64,000 nt of DNA from Mesorhizobium sp. 65-26 (lineage in GTDB: Bacteria; Pseudomonadota; Alphaproteobacteria; Rhizobiales; Rhizobiaceae), in NCBI GenBank assembly GCA_001899205.1, contig MKVL01000010.1, positions 881,569 to 945,568 on the forward strand, given 5' to 3'. The position numbers and the translations under genes are program-made. The notes below the pieces were generated by a model. It was not told the DNA's origin, did no database searches, and worked only from the letters and a program-made list of their open reading frames with translations. Of this stretch, positions 43,246 through 51,864 are shown piece after piece (position 1 is the first letter of the stretch; each line of letters starts with the position of its first letter).

Positions 43246-45309
43246 TCAACCCCGGCCGCGTCTCGACGCGCGTTCCTCGCGCGAACGCCGGCGCGGCGTG
43301 GCGTCGCCGCCATCCTCGCTCATCGCCTTGCGCGGCGGCAGCTTGACCACGGATGCCAGCTTCGGGAACGGGTCGACCTTGTTCGGCAGCGCCATGGCGT
43401 AGACGAAGTGCTCCTGGAATTTCGGCTCCAGCGCGGTCTCGATCTTTTCGATCCGGCTCACCGTTTCCTCGATCTCGCGACGGTAGCCGCGGTTGAGTAG
43501 CGCCATGCGCGCGCCAGCGCCGGCGGCGTTGCCGACGGCCGAGACCTTTTCGAGGTCGCAATCGGGGATCAGCCCAAGCACCATGGCGTATTTCGGATCG
43601 ATGAAGGAACCGAAGGCGCCGGCGAAGTGGATGCGGTCGACATGCTCGGTGTTCTGCTTCTCCATCAACAGCTTCGTGCCGGCATAAAGTGCCGCCTTGG
43701 CGAGCTGGATGGCGCGCACGTCGTTCTGGGTGATGGTGATCTTGGGTTCGCCTTCCTTCAGCACATAGGAGAAGGTGCGCCCGTTGGCGACGATGCGCGG
43801 CGAGCGCTCGGTAAGCGAACCATCGACGACGCCATCCTCGGAAATGATGCCCGCCAGATACATCTCGGCAATCACCTCGATGATGCCGGAACCGCAGATG
43901 CCGGTGACGCCGGTCGCCTGAACGCTCTCGGCGAAGCCGGGCTCATCGGACCAGAGCTCGGAGCCGATGACGCGATACTTCGGCTCCAGCGTTTCCGGGT
44001 CAATGCGCACGCGCTCGATGGCGCCGGGCGCGGCGCGCTGGCCGCCGGAGATTTCGGCGCCCTCGAAGGCCGGGCCGGTGGGCGAGGAGGCCGCCACGAC
44101 GCGCGTCGAGTTGCCGAGCACGATCTCGGCATTGGTACCGACGTCGACGATCAGCATCATCTCTTCCTGGCGATGCGGGCCTTCCGACAGCGTCACCGCT
44201 GCGGCGTCGGCGCCAACATGGCCGGCGATGCAGGGCAGCATGTAGAGGCGGGCGCCCGGGTTGAGCTTCAGGCCGATGTCGGAGGCCTTGATGCGCACCG
44301 CGCCCGAGACCGCGAGCGCGAAGGGCGCGCCGCCGAGCTCGGTCGGGTCGATGCCCAGGAACAGGTGGTGCATGATCGGATTGCCGACGAAGACGGAATC
44401 CAGGATGTCGCCGCGCTGCACGTTGCCTTCGGCGCAGACCTTGTCGACCAGGCCGGAAACCGCCTCGCGCACGGCGACCGTCATGCCTTCGCGGCCGTCC
44501 GGGTTCATCATGACGTAGGAGACGCGGCTCATCAGATCCTCGCCGAAGCGGATCTGCGGGTTCGACGTACCGGAGGAGGCCGCGACGCGGCCGGACAGCA
44601 GCGAAACCAGATGCATGGCGATCGTGGTCGAGCCGATGTCGCAGGCGAGCCCATAGGCCTCGTTCTTGAGGCCAGGCCACAACGCGATGACGCGCGCTAT
44701 GTCGCTGTCGGCGTCCTTGTGGATCGCGGCGGTGGCGGTCCAGTTGCCCTTGCGCAGTATGCCCTGCACCTGCGGCATGAGGTAGAAATCGAATTCGAGG
44801 TTCTTGAGGCCCCAGTCCTTCATCAGGGCGATCTTGAGCCGGTCGAGGTCGCCGAGCGGCTTGTGCATGTCGGGCTCTTCGATCTCGACGTAGCACATGC
44901 GGATCGCCGTATCGCGGGCGATGACCCTGGTGTCGGCATCCTTGCGGATGGTCTGGGCGTTGATGACCGTGTCCTGCGGCACGTCGATGACGAGGTCGCC
45001 GAGGATCTGCGCCGAGCAGGAGAGGCGGCGCCGTTCCGGCAGGCCGCGCACGCGCTCGTAGCGTTCTTCCTTGGCCCCCTTGGGCGAGATGTGGTCGTTC
45101 GAGGAAACGATCTTGTGCTTGGCGAAGTTGCCTTCCTGCACCTCGATCTGGCAGCGCCCGCAGGTGGCGCGGCCGCCGCACACGCTTTCGACATAGACGC
45201 CGAGCTGGCGCGCAGCGTCGAGCACGGGCGTGCCGATGGGGAAGCGCCCGCGCTTGCCGGACGGCATGAACAGGACGAGGGGATCGGTGATGTTGGGAGG
45301 CGGGTTCAT
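43246..45309 (-). CDS. Corrinoid-protein reductive activator, RACo-type 2Fe-2S/ASKHA ATPase
   Basis: 687 aa. An N-terminal plant-type 2Fe-2S ferredoxin has Cys44, Cys50, Cys53 and Cys98. A central region leads into an ASKHA ATPase (LACDIGSTTIAMHL near 220; LIVDVGTNAEIVLGN near 390) with the DUF4445 layout. Such proteins use ATP to reduce inactive Co(II) corrinoid to Co(I). The 2Fe-2S N-terminus is the acetogen RACo arrangement, not the 4Fe-4S tail of methanogen RamA. The last 16 residues are Arg/Gly-rich, like tails on three partner enzymes. It is last gene of the minus-strand corrinoid gene set, separated from the pterin methyltransferase by a small plus-strand gene. Confidence 0.88.
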   Translation of the reverse strand: MNPPPNITDPLVLFMPSGKRGRFPIGTPVLDAARQLGVYVESVCGGRATCGRCQIEVQEGNFAKHKIVSSNDHISPKGAKEERYERVRGLPERRRLSCSAQILGDLVIDVPQDTVINAQTIRKDADTRVIARDTAIRMCYVEIEEPDMHKPLGDLDRLKIALMKDWGLKNLEFDFYLMPQVQGILRKGNWTATAAIHKDADSDIARVIALWPGLKNEAYGLACDIGSTTIAMHLVSLLSGRVAASSGTSNPQIRFGEDLMSRVSYVMMNPDGREGMTVAVREAVSGLVDKVCAEGNVQRGDILDSVFVGNPIMHHLFLGIDPTELGGAPFALAVSGAVRIKASDIGLKLNPGARLYMLPCIAGHVGADAAAVTLSEGPHRQEEMMLIVDVGTNAEIVLGNSTRVVAASSPTGPAFEGAEISGGQRAAPGAIERVRIDPETLEPKYRVIGSELWSDEPGFAESVQATGVTGICGSGIIEVIAEMYLAGIISEDGVVDGSLTERSPRIVANGRTFSYVLKEGEPKITITQNDVRAIQLAKAALYAGTKLLMEKQNTEHVDRIHFAGAFGSFIDPKYAMVLGLIPDCDLEKVSAVGNAAGAGARMALLNRGYRREIEETVSRIEKIETALEPKFQEHFVYAMALPNKVDPFPKLASVVKLPPRKAMSEDGGDATPRRRSREERASRRGRG

Positions 45310-45398
45310 GCTTGCAAGGATCTCGATGGCAATTGACGATACCGTTTAACGGATCGTTTTACTGTTGGGTGGAGTCTCTGCTGGTCCAGAGGCCAATC

Positions 45399-45641
45399 AT
45401 GTCCGATCTGCTGCTGTCCGCCATGCTCACCGCCTTCACCATGGTGCGGGTGCTGAAGGGCTCGTGGCTTCGCAATCCGCAATACCTTGCATGCGGCATT
45501 CTCGGCGCGATTGTCGCCGCGCTGGTGCTTCACAGCTTCTGGCCCGCCTATGACGACGACTTCATAGTCGGCGGCGTGACGGGCATTTTCGGATCCTGGG
45601 CGGGGATGGCTCTGTTCGACGCCATACTGGGCATCGCCTGA
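45399..45641 (+). CDS. Small membrane protein of unknown function
   Basis: 80 aa, beginning MSDLLLSAMLTAFTMVRVLKG, with three hydrophobic segments (residues ~4-18, 28-45, 55-75). ATG 45399 follows AGAGG; the frame extends to 45312 but the extra part lacks hydrophobic character and would overlap the ASKHA promoter. It is antisense to, and wedged between, two corrinoid-module genes on the other strand. I recognise no family; a link to the module is not supported. Confidence 0.55.
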   Translation: MSDLLLSAMLTAFTMVRVLKGSWLRNPQYLACGILGAIVAALVLHSFWPAYDDDFIVGGVTGIFGSWAGMALFDAILGIA

Positions 45642-45720
45642 CCGCAAAGCAGACGTGTCCGACCGCATCGGCGATGCGACCGGACTGGCATGTTTTGCGG
45701 CAGGTTTCACGATGGTGTGG

Positions 45721-46698
45721 TTACCCCCTGGCCATGCGGGCTTCGCGGCCGCCACGGCGGCGTCCACCAGCGGCGGCGCCACCTTCTCCCGGCGCGGTGA
45801 CCGGCGTCGCGGCGGGCGCGGCATGGCCGCCTTCGGCCGGCTTGTAATCCTTGTAAGTGCGGATCCAGTTGGTGCAGTTCTCGTCGGTGCCGTTCAGCAC
45901 GTTGGCGCCGCGCACGGCTTCCATTTCCTGCGGACGGACCGGGTTCATGATCGCCGAGGTCATGCCCGCGCCGATCACCATCGGGATGAAGGCGGCGTTG
46001 ATGCCATGGCGGTGCGGCAGGCCGAAGGAGATGTTGGAGAGGCCGCAGGTGGTGTTGACCTTGAGCTCCTCGCGCAGGCGGCGCAGCAGCGCGAAGACCT
46101 GGCGGCCGGCATCGCCCAGCGCGCCGATCGGCATCACCAGCGGATCGACGACGACGTCATGCGCGGGAATGCCGAAGTCCGCGCAGCGCTCGACGATCTT
46201 CTTGGCGACGGCGAAGCGGACGTCCGGGTCCATCGAGATGCCGGTCTCGTCGTTCGAGATGGCGACGACGGGAACGTTGTACTTCTTGACGAGCGGCAGA
46301 ATGGCCTCGAGCTTCTCTTCCTCGCCGGTGACGGAGTTGACCAGCGGGCGGCCCTTGGCGACCTTGAGCGCCGCCTCGATCGCGGCGGTCACGGAGGAGT
46401 CGATCGAGAGCGGCAGGTCGACGAGGTTCTGAACGATCTCCAGCGTCTGCACCAGAAGGGCGGGCTCGGTGGCATTCGGGTCGACTGCGGTGACGCCGGC
46501 ATTGACGTCGAGCATGGTCGCGCCGCAGGCGGCCTGTTCCAGCGCGTCCTTGATGACGGTTTCGAAATTGCCGGCCACCATTTCGGCGGCGAGCTTCTTG
46601 CGCCCGGTCGGGTTGATGCGTTCGCCGATGACGCAGAACGGCTGGTCGAAGCCGATCACGATTTCTCTGGTCGCCGAGGCGACGATGGTGCGGGTCAT
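45721..46698 (-). CDS. Methyltetrahydrofolate:corrinoid methyltransferase (pterin-binding TIM barrel)
   Basis: 325 aa. FCVIGERINPTGRKKLAAEM is the pterin-binding start seen in MetH, AcsE and MtgA; ATMLDVNAG and SIDSS supply the folate-contact Asp/Asn residues, and CGLSNISFGLPHR is a further conserved loop. It moves a methyl group between THF and a corrinoid protein. Two roles fit: passing betaine methyl groups to THF (MtgA-like), or serving as the pterin module of a split methionine synthase. The C-terminal 30 residues are disordered, ending GGRRRGGREARMARG. GGAG precedes ATG 46698, and an AT-rich palindrome lies 16 bp upstream. Confidence 0.87.
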   Translation of the reverse strand: MTRTIVASATREIVIGFDQPFCVIGERINPTGRKKLAAEMVAGNFETVIKDALEQAACGATMLDVNAGVTAVDPNATEPALLVQTLEIVQNLVDLPLSIDSSVTAAIEAALKVAKGRPLVNSVTGEEEKLEAILPLVKKYNVPVVAISNDETGISMDPDVRFAVAKKIVERCADFGIPAHDVVVDPLVMPIGALGDAGRQVFALLRRLREELKVNTTCGLSNISFGLPHRHGINAAFIPMVIGAGMTSAIMNPVRPQEMEAVRGANVLNGTDENCTNWIRTYKDYKPAEGGHAAPAATPVTAPGEGGAAAGGRRRGGREARMARG

Positions 46699-46713
46699 GA
46701 ACTTCTCCGTCTT

Positions 46714-46735
46714 GATATAAAGATTTCTTTATATC
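46714..46735. promoter_or_regulatory. AT-rich palindromic operator upstream of the pterin methyltransferase
   Basis: GATATAAAGA (46714-46723) and TCTTTATATC (46726-46735) are perfect 10-bp inverted arms with TT between. The left arm recurs exactly, with a two-mismatch right arm, at 62738-62759 before the homocysteine methyltransferase gene. It resembles, as I recall, SahR-type (ArsR-family) operators of the methionine cycle; not verified. Confidence 0.7.
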
Positions 46736-46778
46736 GTTGTATGGTTTCGCTCAAGCTGGTGGAAAACCGGATTGACCG

Positions 46779-47870
46779 TCAATGCGCGGTCTTCACCAGG
46801 TCCACCTGCGTTTCGGTAATGTCTTCGTGCAGGATGCGCTCCAGCCGGTCGGCGACGATCTGATCGTCGCGGCGGATCTCGCGCTTCCAGGGTTGGCGGC
46901 CCTTGAGCACGCCCGATTCATCGACGATCTCGGCGACGTATTCTTCCTGGCGATAGGCCATCACATGGATCCCCGCCACGCCCGGAATCTCCTTCACCTC
47001 GTTGATGATGTCGATGCAGAGCTGCTTGCCTTCCTTTTTCTGGTCCTGCGCGCCTTCGAGCCGCTTGATCACGGCATCGGGGATGTGGATGCCCGGCACG
47101 TTGGAGCGGATCCATTTCGCCGTCTTGGCGGAAGCAAGCGGACCGACCCCGCAGAGCAGGAATAACTTTTCGGTGTGACCGAGGTCGCGGGCCTTCTGCA
47201 TGAAGGTTCTGAACATCGGCACGTCGAAGCAGTACTGCGTCTGCGCGAACTGCGCGCCGGCGGCGATCTTCTTGCCGAGATGGATCGGGCGGAAATCGTA
47301 GGGCGGCGCGAAAGGATTGACCGCGCAACCGAGGAAAACCTGCGGCGGCGTCGTCAGTTTGCGGCCGGACAGGAACTTGCCGTTGTCGCGCATGATGCGG
47401 ATGGTTTCGAGCAGCGACATGGAATCAAGGTCGAAAACCGGCTTGGCGCCGGGCTGGTCGCCGGCCTGCACGCCGTCGCCGGTGAGGCACAGCATGTTGG
47501 CGACACCCATCGCGGCGCCGCCCAGTACGTCGCCCTGGATGGCGATGCGGTTCTTGTCGCGGCAGGCAATCTGCATGATCGGCGCATAGCCCATGCGCGT
47601 CAGCAGCGCGCAGATGCCGACGGAGGACATGTGGCAGTTGGCGCCCGACGCATCGACCGCGTTGATGGCGTCGACCCAGCCGTCGAAAATCTTGGCGCGG
47701 TTGTAGACGTCTTCCGGGTCCGCGCTGTCGGGCGGGTTGAGCTCGGTCGTCACCGCGAACTCGCCGCGACGCAGCACGCGCTCCAGCCGGCCACGCGAGG
47801 TGTGGCCGGGCAGGGGATCGAGCGGCAGGTGAATGCCGGCAGGGTTCTCGTCGCGCTGGCGGCCGTTCAT
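46779..47870 (-). CDS. Methylenetetrahydrofolate reductase family protein (MetF-like)
   Basis: 363 aa, a TIM-barrel flavoprotein. EFAVTTELNPPDSADPEDVYNRAKIFDGWVDAINAVD is the N-terminal barrel start with the catalytic Glu; NMLCLTGDGVQAGD and LGCAVNPFAPP are flavin and folate contacts. MetF interconverts methylene- and methyl-THF. The enzyme is longer than E. coli MetF and is encoded with MetV, as in corrinoid-linked C1 pathways. ATG 47870 overlaps the metV stop by 4 bp. In this setting it could oxidise methyl-THF arising from demethylation, or supply methyl-THF for methionine. Confidence 0.87.
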   Translation of the reverse strand: MNGRQRDENPAGIHLPLDPLPGHTSRGRLERVLRRGEFAVTTELNPPDSADPEDVYNRAKIFDGWVDAINAVDASGANCHMSSVGICALLTRMGYAPIMQIACRDKNRIAIQGDVLGGAAMGVANMLCLTGDGVQAGDQPGAKPVFDLDSMSLLETIRIMRDNGKFLSGRKLTTPPQVFLGCAVNPFAPPYDFRPIHLGKKIAAGAQFAQTQYCFDVPMFRTFMQKARDLGHTEKLFLLCGVGPLASAKTAKWIRSNVPGIHIPDAVIKRLEGAQDQKKEGKQLCIDIINEVKEIPGVAGIHVMAYRQEEYVAEIVDESGVLKGRQPWKREIRRDDQIVADRLERILHEDITETQVDLVKTAH

Positions 47871-48457
47871 GCCGAGGCTCCGGGGTTCTGGGTCGTTTCG
47901 CGGGCAGCGGCGGACTGCGCGGTTACCCGCAGCCAGGCCGAGGTTTCGCGCAGCGACTGATCGACCGGCTTCTGCACGGTCAGGATCTTGTCGCCATGCA
48001 CCATGTTGCGCGAGCCTTCCCAGGCCTTGACCCAAACGCAGGGCATGTCCGGCTCGACCTCGCAATTGCCGTTGGCGCGCACGCCGCCGCAAGGCCCGTT
48101 GCGCAACTGCTTGGGGCAGTTCATCGGGCACGACATGCCGGTGGAGGAGAGCACGCACTGGCCGCACATGCGACAGTCGAACATGAAGCCCTTGACGCGC
48201 TTCTCGACGAACTTCACCGGGGCTTCGACGCGGCCGTAACCGATGCCTTTCCAGAGCGGGTGCAAGAGCAGGAAGGCGTCGGCGAACCTGCTGTAGAACC
48301 ATTCGAGCAGGCGCGAGTGCCGGATAGACCAGAGCCGCACGGCAAACGTGCGCTGGACGCGGCGCTGCGGCGAGACGTCGGCCGGCTTGTAGTCGGATTT
48401 CGGCGCTGCCTTCTTGACCAAAGTGGCCTGGGTAACCGCCGGCTGCTTGTCAGACAT
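47867..48457 (-). CDS. metV: Methylenetetrahydrofolate reductase C-terminal-type zinc/iron protein (MetV-like)
   Basis: 196 aa. The centre holds eight cysteines in FDCRMCGQCVLSSTGMSCP and NCPKQLRNGPCGGV followed by NGNCEVEPDMPCVW, the signature of the MetV family that partners MetF in acetogens. The N-terminal ~55 residues are basic and likely flexible. ATG 48457 overlaps the previous gene by 8 bp; the longer frame to 48559 lies within that gene. It probably forms a complex with the adjoining MetF and may carry electrons or zinc. Confidence 0.85.
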   Translation of the reverse strand: MSDKQPAVTQATLVKKAAPKSDYKPADVSPQRRVQRTFAVRLWSIRHSRLLEWFYSRFADAFLLLHPLWKGIGYGRVEAPVKFVEKRVKGFMFDCRMCGQCVLSSTGMSCPMNCPKQLRNGPCGGVRANGNCEVEPDMPCVWVKAWEGSRNMVHGDKILTVQKPVDQSLRETSAWLRVTAQSAAARETTQNPGASA

Positions 48458-48752
48458 TTTCTTTCCCGCCAGCCTTGACCAGAGCGACCAGCCGCTCGCG
48501 GCTGTACTTGCCGTCGATCTCGTTGAACGCCTTTTCGACTTCGGCTTCGAGGTCGTCACCCACCGGAATGGGATCGGCCTTGCGCCATTCGGCCAGATAG
48601 TCGTCGGTTCCGCCGGCGCCGGTGCGCATGGCGCACATGTCGATCGCCTCGGTGAAGCGCAGCGGCAGTTCGCGCTTGGCGTTCTGCCGGCCCTTCTTGA
48701 CGATGACCTGGGCGGGAATGTCGCGCCAGTAGACGACGATCAGATCAGCCAT
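48450..48752 (-). CDS. Virulence-factor family small protein (PF13769-like)
   Basis: 100 aa, beginning ADLIVVYWRDIPAQVIVKKG. It matches what I recall of the Virulence_fact family, small alphaproteobacterial proteins of unknown biochemistry often encoded beside metV/metF and corrinoid genes. GGAG precedes ATG 48752. It is first gene of a three-gene overlap operon with metV and metF, and a GTCGCAAA box lies 95 bp upstream. Position suggests a C1-transfer role, perhaps assembly or folate binding, rather than virulence as such. Confidence 0.8.
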   Translation of the reverse strand: MADLIVVYWRDIPAQVIVKKGRQNAKRELPLRFTEAIDMCAMRTGAGGTDDYLAEWRKADPIPVGDDLEAEVEKAFNEIDGKYSRERLVALVKAGGKENV

Positions 48753-48835
48753 GAATTCATTCTCCTCGTAGGTTCGAGCATTGCCGCAAGCATTGTTGGG
48801 CCGCTTGTTATGGGACGACGCGCGCCCCTTCAAAA

Positions 48836-48854
48836 GCGACGCCAGGGTCGCAAA
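48836..48854. promoter_or_regulatory. GTCGCAAA box upstream of the virulence-factor/metV/metF operon
   Basis: GTCGCAAA at 48847-48854 is an exact copy of the regulator-palindrome half-site; GCGAC at 48836-48840 is its inverted core with a 6-bp gap. It lies 84-102 bp before ATG 48752. Confidence 0.5.
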
Positions 48855-49054
48855 CCGAAAGGCGAAATTCGTGGCCGCGGCCGCCGCCTTGGGGCAACCT
48901 CCCGCGGGTCGGCCCGGAGGCGGAACGGGATGGCCGGGCGATCCGTCTTTCAGGTGGCGGATAGCAGTCGAAGACAGGGCGTTCTTGTACCAGCCCCGAG
49001 GCCGGGCGCAGCGCCGAGTTTCGCTCGGCCCGATGCCTTTTTCCTGCGGTAGCG

Positions 49055-49630
49055 TCAGCGCTTCAGTTGCAGGATGTCCAGCTTGGATTCGTAATAGGGC
49101 GCCGGGAACTCGATGCGCCATTCCGTGGCGCTGTTGCGGAAGGCATAGCCTACCTGGTCGGTCTGCGGACCCTTGCCATAGGGTTTGGCCGGATCGTTGT
49201 TGACGTAGGCCGAGCCGAGATAGATGGCGCGCTTCTCGCCATCGTCGAAGAAACGGCCCTTCGTGCGTTGCGAGCCGCTGATCTTCTCCAGCCGCCAGCC
49301 GGAGCCGTCATCGGTGACCTTGCACTTGAACCAGCCGTAGACGACCAGCGGGCCGAGGCCGCCGGCCTTGATCGTGCGGCATTGCCAGTTGCCGGTGAGG
49401 TCCTTGTCCGAGAAGGAAACGAGCGGCTTCGCCAGAAGGTCGTCGAGCAGCTTGACGTCGGCTGGCGCACCGCCCCTGGCTTCGGCGAGGGCGGCCTTGC
49501 GGGTGTCGCCATACTTGTCGAGCCGCGCCTTGTCGGCGGCGGTGATCAGCTTCTGGACCTCGCCATCGGCATGGGCCGGCAGGGAAAGGCAGGCGAGAGC
49601 GATGGCGGCGAGCAGGAGGCGAGGGGTCAT
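49055..49630 (-). CDS. DUF4893 exported protein
   Basis: 191 aa with a signal peptide (MTPRLLLAAIALACLSLPAHA). DLTGNWQCRTIKAGGLGPLVVYGWFKCKVTDD and EWRIEFPAPYYESKLDILQLKR match DUF4893, a periplasmic family of unknown function. ATG 49630 is chosen for the signal peptide. It lies inside the corrinoid gene set on the same strand, but 300 bp before the next gene and 190 bp from the previous one, so probably its own unit. No functional link is evident. Confidence 0.83.
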   Translation of the reverse strand: MTPRLLLAAIALACLSLPAHADGEVQKLITAADKARLDKYGDTRKAALAEARGGAPADVKLLDDLLAKPLVSFSDKDLTGNWQCRTIKAGGLGPLVVYGWFKCKVTDDGSGWRLEKISGSQRTKGRFFDDGEKRAIYLGSAYVNNDPAKPYGKGPQTDQVGYAFRNSATEWRIEFPAPYYESKLDILQLKR

Positions 49631-49822
49631 CGTTGCGTTTCCGGGTTTGATGGCCAGTGAGCGAACTGATCCATTCGACAACACGCAAGATCCGCGGCTG
49701 TCAAATTCAAAGCGCTGCCAGACTTGGCAAATGAAGCAGATGTCGTGGGCCAATATTTGACGACGACACAAGGTGCCGCTGGCCAGAATGGCGGCTACCC
49801 GCCTTTCCTAGCCTGGTTGACC

Positions 49823-50452
49823 TTACTTGCCTGCCGCCGCCTGCGCCAGCCCGCCGGTCAGGTCGCCATAGCCGGTCGATCGACGCTCATAGACGAGGCC
49901 GAGCAGCCTGGCGGCGTTTTCGGCGACCTTGTCGAGTTCGGGGTCGTCGGTCTGCGCCAGGTAGATCAGCTTCTCGTAGTTGCCGAAATAGTCCTGGATC
50001 AGCTCCGGGTGCCTGTCGAGACCGAGCGGCTTCATGAAGAAGGCGTCGAACTGCCGGCACAGGAAGTCGGTCATGTAGAACGACATCATGTCGTCGTCGG
50101 CAACCTTCGCGTAGGCCTCAAGACCCTGGTAGAAGGCAAAGCAGTGCGGACCGGCCATGCGCTCGACGCCGTGCTTCTCGCAGACGCGGTCGAGGATGCC
50201 GCCGGTACCGCAGTCGGCATAGCCGATGAAAATGTGCTCGTAGCCTTCCGCCTTGGCCTTCTCGATCGCCTTGTCCATGGCTGGAGCTATCCGATCCGGA
50301 TAGAAATGGAACTCGGCCGGCAGGCAGGTCAGTTCGAGGTGGTCGAGCTTTAGCTGTTGCTTGACGGCCAAAACTTCGCGCGCAATCATTCCGCAGGCGA
50401 TGACGAGCAGCCTGTCAGTTTGATTCGGTTTCGTTTTTTGCGTTCTGACCAA
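49823..50452 (-). CDS. DUF1638 protein, corrinoid-module partner
   Basis: 209 aa. DRLLVIACGMIAREVLAVKQQL and IFIGYADCGTGGILDRVCEKHGVERM are the DUF1638 landmarks; IACG and YADCGTGG hold conserved cysteines. DUF1638 genes accompany MttB-type methyltransferases and pyrrolysine operons in many bacteria and archaea, but the function is unproven. The only in-frame start before the conserved part is TTG 50452, without a clear ribosome site. It lies downstream of the corrinoid-protein gene, with a tiny lipoprotein gene on the opposite strand in between. Confidence 0.83.
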   Translation of the reverse strand: MVRTQKTKPNQTDRLLVIACGMIAREVLAVKQQLKLDHLELTCLPAEFHFYPDRIAPAMDKAIEKAKAEGYEHIFIGYADCGTGGILDRVCEKHGVERMAGPHCFAFYQGLEAYAKVADDDMMSFYMTDFLCRQFDAFFMKPLGLDRHPELIQDYFGNYEKLIYLAQTDDPELDKVAENAARLLGLVYERRSTGYGDLTGGLAQAAAGK

Positions 50453-50504
50453 GTCGAGCCGGCTTTCGCTGCGGGGCTAATATCTGTCGAGGGAGACACC
50501 ATCC

Positions 50505-50639
50505 ATGAAACTGCTACGCATCGCGCCGATAGCCATCCTTGCTTGCGCGCTTGCACTGACGGCTTGCGCCAACACCATTCGGGGGGTTGGCAAGGACGTC
50601 AAATCGACGGCAAATGCCGTCAAAGACACTGTCAACTGA
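50505..50639 (+). CDS. Entericidin-type small lipoprotein
   Basis: 44 aa, too short for routine gene finding. The start MKLLRIAPIAILACALALTAC has a lipobox LTAC with Cys21 as lipidation site, and the mature part ANTIRGVGKDVKSTANAVKD is the entericidin A/B pattern. GGGAG lies about ten bases before the ATG and a strong bidirectional terminator follows. Entericidins are outer-membrane lipoproteins linked to stress and antidote/toxin behaviour. The gene lies on the plus strand between two corrinoid-module genes. Confidence 0.85.
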   Translation: MKLLRIAPIAILACALALTACANTIRGVGKDVKSTANAVKDTVN

Positions 50640-50667
50640 TCCGCAGCCTCGTTCATCATCTGGGAAC

Positions 50668-50699
50668 AAAAAAGCCGCGCTGCAAGGCGCGGCTTTTTT
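50668..50699. terminator. Bidirectional rho-independent terminator
   Basis: AAAAAAGCCGCGC (50668-50680) and GCGCGGCTTTTTT (50687-50699) are perfect 13-bp arms, giving a T-run on both strands. It separates the entericidin gene from the convergent corrinoid-protein gene, so the latter is probably monocistronic or only partly read through. Confidence 0.9.
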
Positions 50700-50721
50700 C
50701 GATCCATCCTGAGGCCTTGGG

Positions 50722-51420
50722 TCAGGCGGAAGCGCGCACGTTGTGCTTGCGCTTCATGAAGTCCTTGGCCGTCTCGACCGCCACGGCGGCGTCACGGCAA
50801 TAGGCATCGGCGCCGACGGCCTTGCCGAACTCCTCGTTGAGCGGCGCGCCGCCGACCAGCACGACATAGTCGTCGCGGATGCCCTTTTCCTTCATCGTGT
50901 CGATCACGACCTTCATGTAGGGCATGGTGGTGGTCAGCAGGGCCGACATGCCGATGATGTCGGGCTGATGCTGCTCGATCGCGTCCAGATACTTCTCGAC
51001 CGCGTTGTTGATGCCGAGGTCGATGACGTCGAAGCCGGCGCCTTCCATCATCATGCCGACGAGGTTCTTGCCGATGTCATGGATGTCGCCCTTGACGGTG
51101 CCGATGACCATCTTGCCCTGCTTCGGCGCGCCGGTGGCGGCGAGCAGCGGGCGAAGGATGGCCATGCCGGCCTTCATGGCGTTGGCCGAAAGCAGGACTT
51201 CCGGCACGAACAGGATGCCGTCACGGAAATCCTCGCCGACGATGCGCATGCCTTCGACGAGTGCCTCGGTCAGCACCTTGTAGGGCATCCAGCCGCGCTC
51301 GAGCAGGATGTGCGTGCCTTCCTCGATCTCTTCCTTGAGCCCGTCGTAAAGGTCGTCGTGCATCTGCTGCACGAGTTCGTCGTCGGAAAGCTCGGAGAGG
51401 ATGATCTCGTCGTCGGACAT
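50722..51420 (-). CDS. Corrinoid (cobalamin-binding) protein, MtbC/MttC-like
   Basis: 232 aa. Residues ~15-90 form the helical cap of B12 modules, and GTVKGDIHDIGKN at 107-119 is the DxHxxG motif, with His114 as the lower cobalt ligand. GMSALLTTTMPYMK and VLVGGAPLNEEF complete the Rossmann-like B12 domain. It is the methyl carrier between the MttB-type enzyme and the pterin methyltransferase, and equals the B12 module of MetH. The N-terminus is strongly acidic. AAGGAG precedes ATG 51420. It is divergent from the MttB-type gene across a 583-bp region with TTTGCGAC boxes. Confidence 0.92.
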   Translation of the reverse strand: MSDDEIILSELSDDELVQQMHDDLYDGLKEEIEEGTHILLERGWMPYKVLTEALVEGMRIVGEDFRDGILFVPEVLLSANAMKAGMAILRPLLAATGAPKQGKMVIGTVKGDIHDIGKNLVGMMMEGAGFDVIDLGINNAVEKYLDAIEQHQPDIIGMSALLTTTMPYMKVVIDTMKEKGIRDDYVVLVGGAPLNEEFGKAVGADAYCRDAAVAVETAKDFMKRKHNVRASA

Positions 51421-51511
51421 GTTTCTCTGGCTCCTTGCCGCTGGAATGCCCAGGGCAGCTTAAATCAACGCGCCAATACCTAACCCGTGAGGGCAAGGTA
51501 GCCATAGCTGA

Positions 51512-51529
51512 TTTGCGACTTTCCGCAAA
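51512..51529. promoter_or_regulatory. TTTGCGAC box before the corrinoid-protein gene
   Basis: TTTGCG (51512-51517) and CGCAAA (51524-51529) are exact inverted copies with 6 bp between; the left half continues as TTTGCGAC. The site is about 92-109 bp upstream of ATG 51420. Confidence 0.55.
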
Positions 51530-51864
51530 AGGAAAGCGACTGGAAATCCATGCCGTGCGCGCCGATGATGTTGTCGGCGGTCCGCCGGCTGAGCCATTGC
51601 GACGGCGAGGTGGCAAATGCTCACCGTTTCCAGGTCTTTCCGTTGTCGGGGAATTCCGTGCTGAAGGGCGATGACGGGATAGCCTGTCACCCCATTGCTT
51701 TCGCGCCGGTTTTTGCCCTTGGCCGGATGCGTCGAGATGACGGGTGGCATATGCACGCAATGAGCAGGAAGTGCTGCCTGCTGTTCCGGCAATGACGGTT
51801 GGCGACGATGTTGCTGTCGCGCGATGGGCTCGCGCATGCCTTGCCGCGATCCGCGATCCGCGCC

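Noticed and set aside
45342-45352. CCGTTTAACGG palindrome near the RACo-type activator start as an operator
   Set aside because: It is short, single-copy in what I scanned, and unlike the boxes shared by the rest of the module.
49055-49630. DUF4893 gene as a corrinoid-operon member
   Set aside because: It is an exported protein with wide gaps on both sides and a box-bearing promoter downstream of it; proximity alone is not evidence.
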